NCBI RefSeq assembly: GCF_030767025.1
Contig: NZ_JASITE010000005.1
Location: forward strand, 372,001-436,000
Source: Nocardia sp. CC227C
GTDB lineage: Bacteria; Actinomycetota; Actinomycetes; Mycobacteriales; Mycobacteriaceae
Reading direction: 5' to 3'
Length of the DNA: 64,000 bases
Of this stretch, positions 61,854 to 64,000 are shown piece after piece. Below the pieces are notes generated by a model. The model saw only the letters and a list, made by a program, of their open reading frames with translations. It had not been told where the DNA came from and made no database searches. The position numbers were made by a program, and so were the translations under genes. How positions within the stretch are numbered: the stretch's first letter is position 1; the number at the start of each line of letters is the position of its first letter.

Positions 61854-62424
61854 TTCGATGTCGGATCGGGAAGTGCCGGGGCGGGGCCGCCCGTCGGAGC
61901 CCGGGGAGCCGGGATTCGACGCGGTGGAGCATTTGCGCAGGAAACTCGAGGGGATGAAGGCCGCCGAGTCCGGGGCGTCCGGGTCCGGGGCGTCGGAGGC
62001 GGGGAAGCCGGTCCGGCTGCCGCGGCGACCGCGGCGGATGTCCGAGGAGTCCGGCGAGCGCCCCCGCAAGACATGGCGGTCGGAAGGCGGCGGATCGGTC
62101 TACGATCCCGCACCCACCAGGCCCGTGCTGCGCTCGGAATTGCAGCGGGAGACGGGTTGGTGGCAGGCCGGGCCCGGCTCGGCCTGGCTGCCCACCGTGC
62201 AACCGGATCCGGCGGGTGCCGAGCAGGACGGGAGCGTGATCGACTTCGGCGCGGCGCGGCGGAAGCGAGCCGATGCCGAAGGCCAGGCCCGGGGCGGTCG
62301 GCGCATGGCCAAACCGCGCAGAGTCGGCTCCGACGCGGGCGCCGGCAGCAATGATGACCAGTTCGAAGACCGCCCCGGCGACACCGATTCCCCGGAGCCG
62401 GACGGCCCCGGCCCGCGTCGCTGA
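61846..62424 (+). CDS. Disordered charged hypothetical protein
   Basis: The 192-aa protein starts at GTG 61846 or ATG 61858. It is dominated by Gly, Arg, Glu, Pro and Ser, with one conserved-looking island (ELQRETGWWQAGPGSAWLPT) near residue 100. No membrane segment or signal peptide. No recognised family. Confidence 0.5.
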   Translation: MASSMSDREVPGRGRPSEPGEPGFDAVEHLRRKLEGMKAAESGASGSGASEAGKPVRLPRRPRRMSEESGERPRKTWRSEGGGSVYDPAPTRPVLRSELQRETGWWQAGPGSAWLPTVQPDPAGAEQDGSVIDFGAARRKRADAEGQARGGRRMAKPRRVGSDAGAGSNDDQFEDRPGDTDSPEPDGPGPRR

Positions 62425-62585
62425 CGCGCCGGTAATCGGGTAATCGAGTACCGCACCGGCCGAGCGGGTAACGTCGGCGGCAGCCGAACCCGTTCGTCGG
62501 CCGCCACCCGGCGGATCGTGATCGCGTATCGGCCCTCGATCGCAGGCACAAGGTTTTCGGTCGGGGCTACCCGCAAGGAGCCTTC

Positions 62586-62777
62586 ATGACCGCGGCCCAC
62601 AGCACGCCCTGCACGAACCCGGCGATCGGTTTCGCCGACGCCCGCGCCGCCGAGAAGGCGGCCCTCTTGGAGCGCAACGCCCTAGCCGCGAAGACGGTCG
62701 CCGACCACGCGCGCAGCGCCGCCGAGTGCACGGAGTTGCTGGCCATGCTCGGCCTGGATCTGGCCGATTTGAAGTAG
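62586..62777 (+). CDS. Small helical hypothetical protein
   Basis: The 63-aa protein from ATG 62586 has AAGGAG 6 nt upstream and an Ala-rich helical body (DARAAEKAALLERNALAAKT, ELLAMLGLDLADLK) with two cysteines. No known family. Confidence 0.6.
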   Translation: MTAAHSTPCTNPAIGFADARAAEKAALLERNALAAKTVADHARSAAECTELLAMLGLDLADLK

Positions 62778-62794
62778 TCGCACGCGCGCGGCCG

Positions 62795-63937
62795 CTACGT
62801 CGCCGCCAGATCGCGGGCGATGACCAGGCGCTGGATCTGGTTGGTGCCCTCGAAGATCTGGGTGATCTTGGCTTCGCGCATATAGCGCTCCACCGGGAAG
62901 TCCTGGGTGTAGCCGTAGCCGCCGAAGACCTGGACGGCGTCGGTGGTCACCTTCATGGCGGCGTCGGTGGCCACCAGTTTGGCGACGCTGGCCTGCCGCG
63001 AGTACGGCAGTCCGGCGTCGCGGCGGCGGGCGGCGTCGAGGTAGGTGGCGCGGGCGGAATCCACGGCGGCGGCCATATCGGCGAGCAGGAAGCCGAGGCC
63101 CTGGTGGTCGATGATGCGGCGGCCGAAGGCTTCGCGGTCCCGGGCGTAGGCGACGGCGTCGTCCAGGGCGCGCTGGGCGATGCCGGTTGCCACGGCAGCG
63201 ATGCCGAGGCGGCCGGAATCCAGCGCGCTGAAGGCGATGGGCAGGCCCTGGCCGGGGTCGCCGATGCGGCGTTCGGCGGGCAGGAAGGCGTCGTCGTAGG
63301 CGGCGGAGGTGGTGGGGACGGCGCGCAGGCCCATCTTCTCCTCGGGCTTGCCGAAGGTCAGGCCCGCGGTGTCGGCGGGCACCAGGAAGCAGGACACGCC
63401 GCGGGAACCCTCACCCGTGCGGGCGAACAGGGTGTAGTAATCGGCCCGGCCGCCATTGGTGATCCACGCCTTGGTGCCGGTGATCCGGTAGCCGCCGTCG
63501 ACCTCCACGGCCCGGCAGCGCAGCGCCGCGGCATCGGATCCGGCATGCGCCTCGGACAGGCTGTACGCGCCGATCAGATTGCCGGACAGCATATCCGGCA
63601 GCCAGCGTTCCCGCTGGCCGTCGGTGCCGTAGGCGAAGAGCGGATGGCAGGACAGGCTGTGCACGCTCACCGCGACCGCCACCGCCGCCCAGCGCGCGGC
63701 CAGTTCCTCCAGCACCTGGAGGTACACCTCGTACGGTTGCGCGCCGCCGCCGAACTCCTCGGGATACGGCAGGCTGAGCAGCCCGGCCGCGCCGAGCGCG
63801 CGGAACGCCTCCTCGGGGTAGCGCTGCTCCCTCTCGAACTCGACGACATGCGGTTCCAGCACCTTGTCGGCGATATCGCGGGTCAGCTCGAGCAGATCCC
63901 GGGCCTCCGGGGTGGGCAGCATACGGTCGACGGCCAT
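62795..63937 (-). CDS. Acyl-CoA dehydrogenase
   Basis: The 380-aa FAD enzyme has YSLSEAHAGSDAAALRCRAV, TGTKAWITNGGRADYYTLFA, REAFGRRIIDHQGLGFLLAD, QVFGGYGYTQDFPVERYMRE and the canonical catalytic Glu in IFEGTNQIQRLVIA. It removes two hydrogens from an acyl-CoA in beta-oxidation; chain length not predictable. A palindromic operator lies 28 bp upstream of the start. Contrast with the MbtN-like enzyme at 21166, which lacks this Glu. Confidence 0.9.
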   Translation of the reverse strand: MAVDRMLPTPEARDLLELTRDIADKVLEPHVVEFEREQRYPEEAFRALGAAGLLSLPYPEEFGGGAQPYEVYLQVLEELAARWAAVAVAVSVHSLSCHPLFAYGTDGQRERWLPDMLSGNLIGAYSLSEAHAGSDAAALRCRAVEVDGGYRITGTKAWITNGGRADYYTLFARTGEGSRGVSCFLVPADTAGLTFGKPEEKMGLRAVPTTSAAYDDAFLPAERRIGDPGQGLPIAFSALDSGRLGIAAVATGIAQRALDDAVAYARDREAFGRRIIDHQGLGFLLADMAAAVDSARATYLDAARRRDAGLPYSRQASVAKLVATDAAMKVTTDAVQVFGGYGYTQDFPVERYMREAKITQIFEGTNQIQRLVIARDLAAT

Positions 63938-63964
63938 GCCGACACATTACGACCGACACCTTAA

Positions 63965-63984
63965 TACGTGCAAGGAAGCACGTA
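63965..63984. promoter_or_regulatory. Palindromic operator upstream of the acyl-CoA dehydrogenase
   Basis: TACGTGC (63965-63971) and GCACGTA (63978-63984) are exact inverted 7-bp arms with a 6-bp spacer. It has TetR-operator proportions and may also serve a divergent gene beyond the window. Confidence 0.65.
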
Positions 63985-64000
63985 ATTTAAGCGTCTAGAC

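Overview
The window is chromosomal DNA of a high-GC actinomycete of the mycolic-acid group, most likely Nocardia. The reasons are a fused SIP-ABC importer of the IrtAB type, IdeR/DmdR-type iron boxes, a mycobactin-style fatty-acyl module (ACP, FAAL, acyl-ACP dehydrogenase), a rifampin phosphotransferase, DUF6301/TY-Chap and Scr1/DUF6879 gene pairs, ATGA/GTGA start-stop overlaps and frequent GTG starts. I cannot name a species. No rRNA, tRNA or CRISPR array was recognised.

Positions 1-11,100 are accessory. They hold an ATPase running off the left edge, an IS5-type transposase remnant, a DUF6301/TY-Chap pair, and a Phd-Fic toxin-antitoxin locus. The fic gene has been cut inside its HPFREGNGR active-site codons by a 3.7-kb Tn554-like element carrying three genes (TnpA and TnpB tyrosine recombinases, TnpC). 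Rifampin phosphotransferase (rph) and a membrane protein follow.

Positions 11,379-34,988 form an iron-acquisition island. Tandem IdeR boxes precede a ten-gene, mostly overlapping operon (11,596-25,251): GNAT N-acyltransferase, IucA/IucC-type (NIS) synthetase, cytosolic penicillin-acylase-like Ntn hydrolase, free-standing NRPS condensation domain, PLP amino-acid decarboxylase, lysine/cadaverine N-hydroxylase, ACP, MbtN-like dehydrogenase, HHxxxDG acyltransferase and FAAL. I infer a hydroxamate siderophore built on N-hydroxycadaverine and carrying a 2-enoyl lipid tail: a NIS backbone pathway joined to the lipid module known from mycobactin. Export (two ABC-2 systems) and uptake (IrtA/IrtB) genes follow, with iron boxes and an iron-boxed secreted MTB12-like protein.

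Positions 35,100-53,200 hold an MmpL-type transporter with a divergent TetR and twin operators, lipoproteins including a phytase-like one, degraded TetR and GlxA regulators, an Scr1-type regulator operon, a manganese ABC transporter (mntABC type) with a metal box, two membrane proteins, trpF, a nitroreductase, a DJ-1/PfpI protein and a Gfo/Idh/MocA oxidoreductase.

Positions 53,200-64,000 hold a MerR regulator, a four-gene BVMO/diiron/SDR/esterase operon behind a perfect 12-bp inverted-repeat operator, a second stand-alone ribosomal protein L7/L12 gene preceded by a Cys-rich mini-protein and an 18-bp palindrome, a dihydrodipicolinate-synthase-family gene with a divergent LysR, several small hypothetical genes and gene remnants, and an acyl-CoA dehydrogenase with its own palindromic operator.
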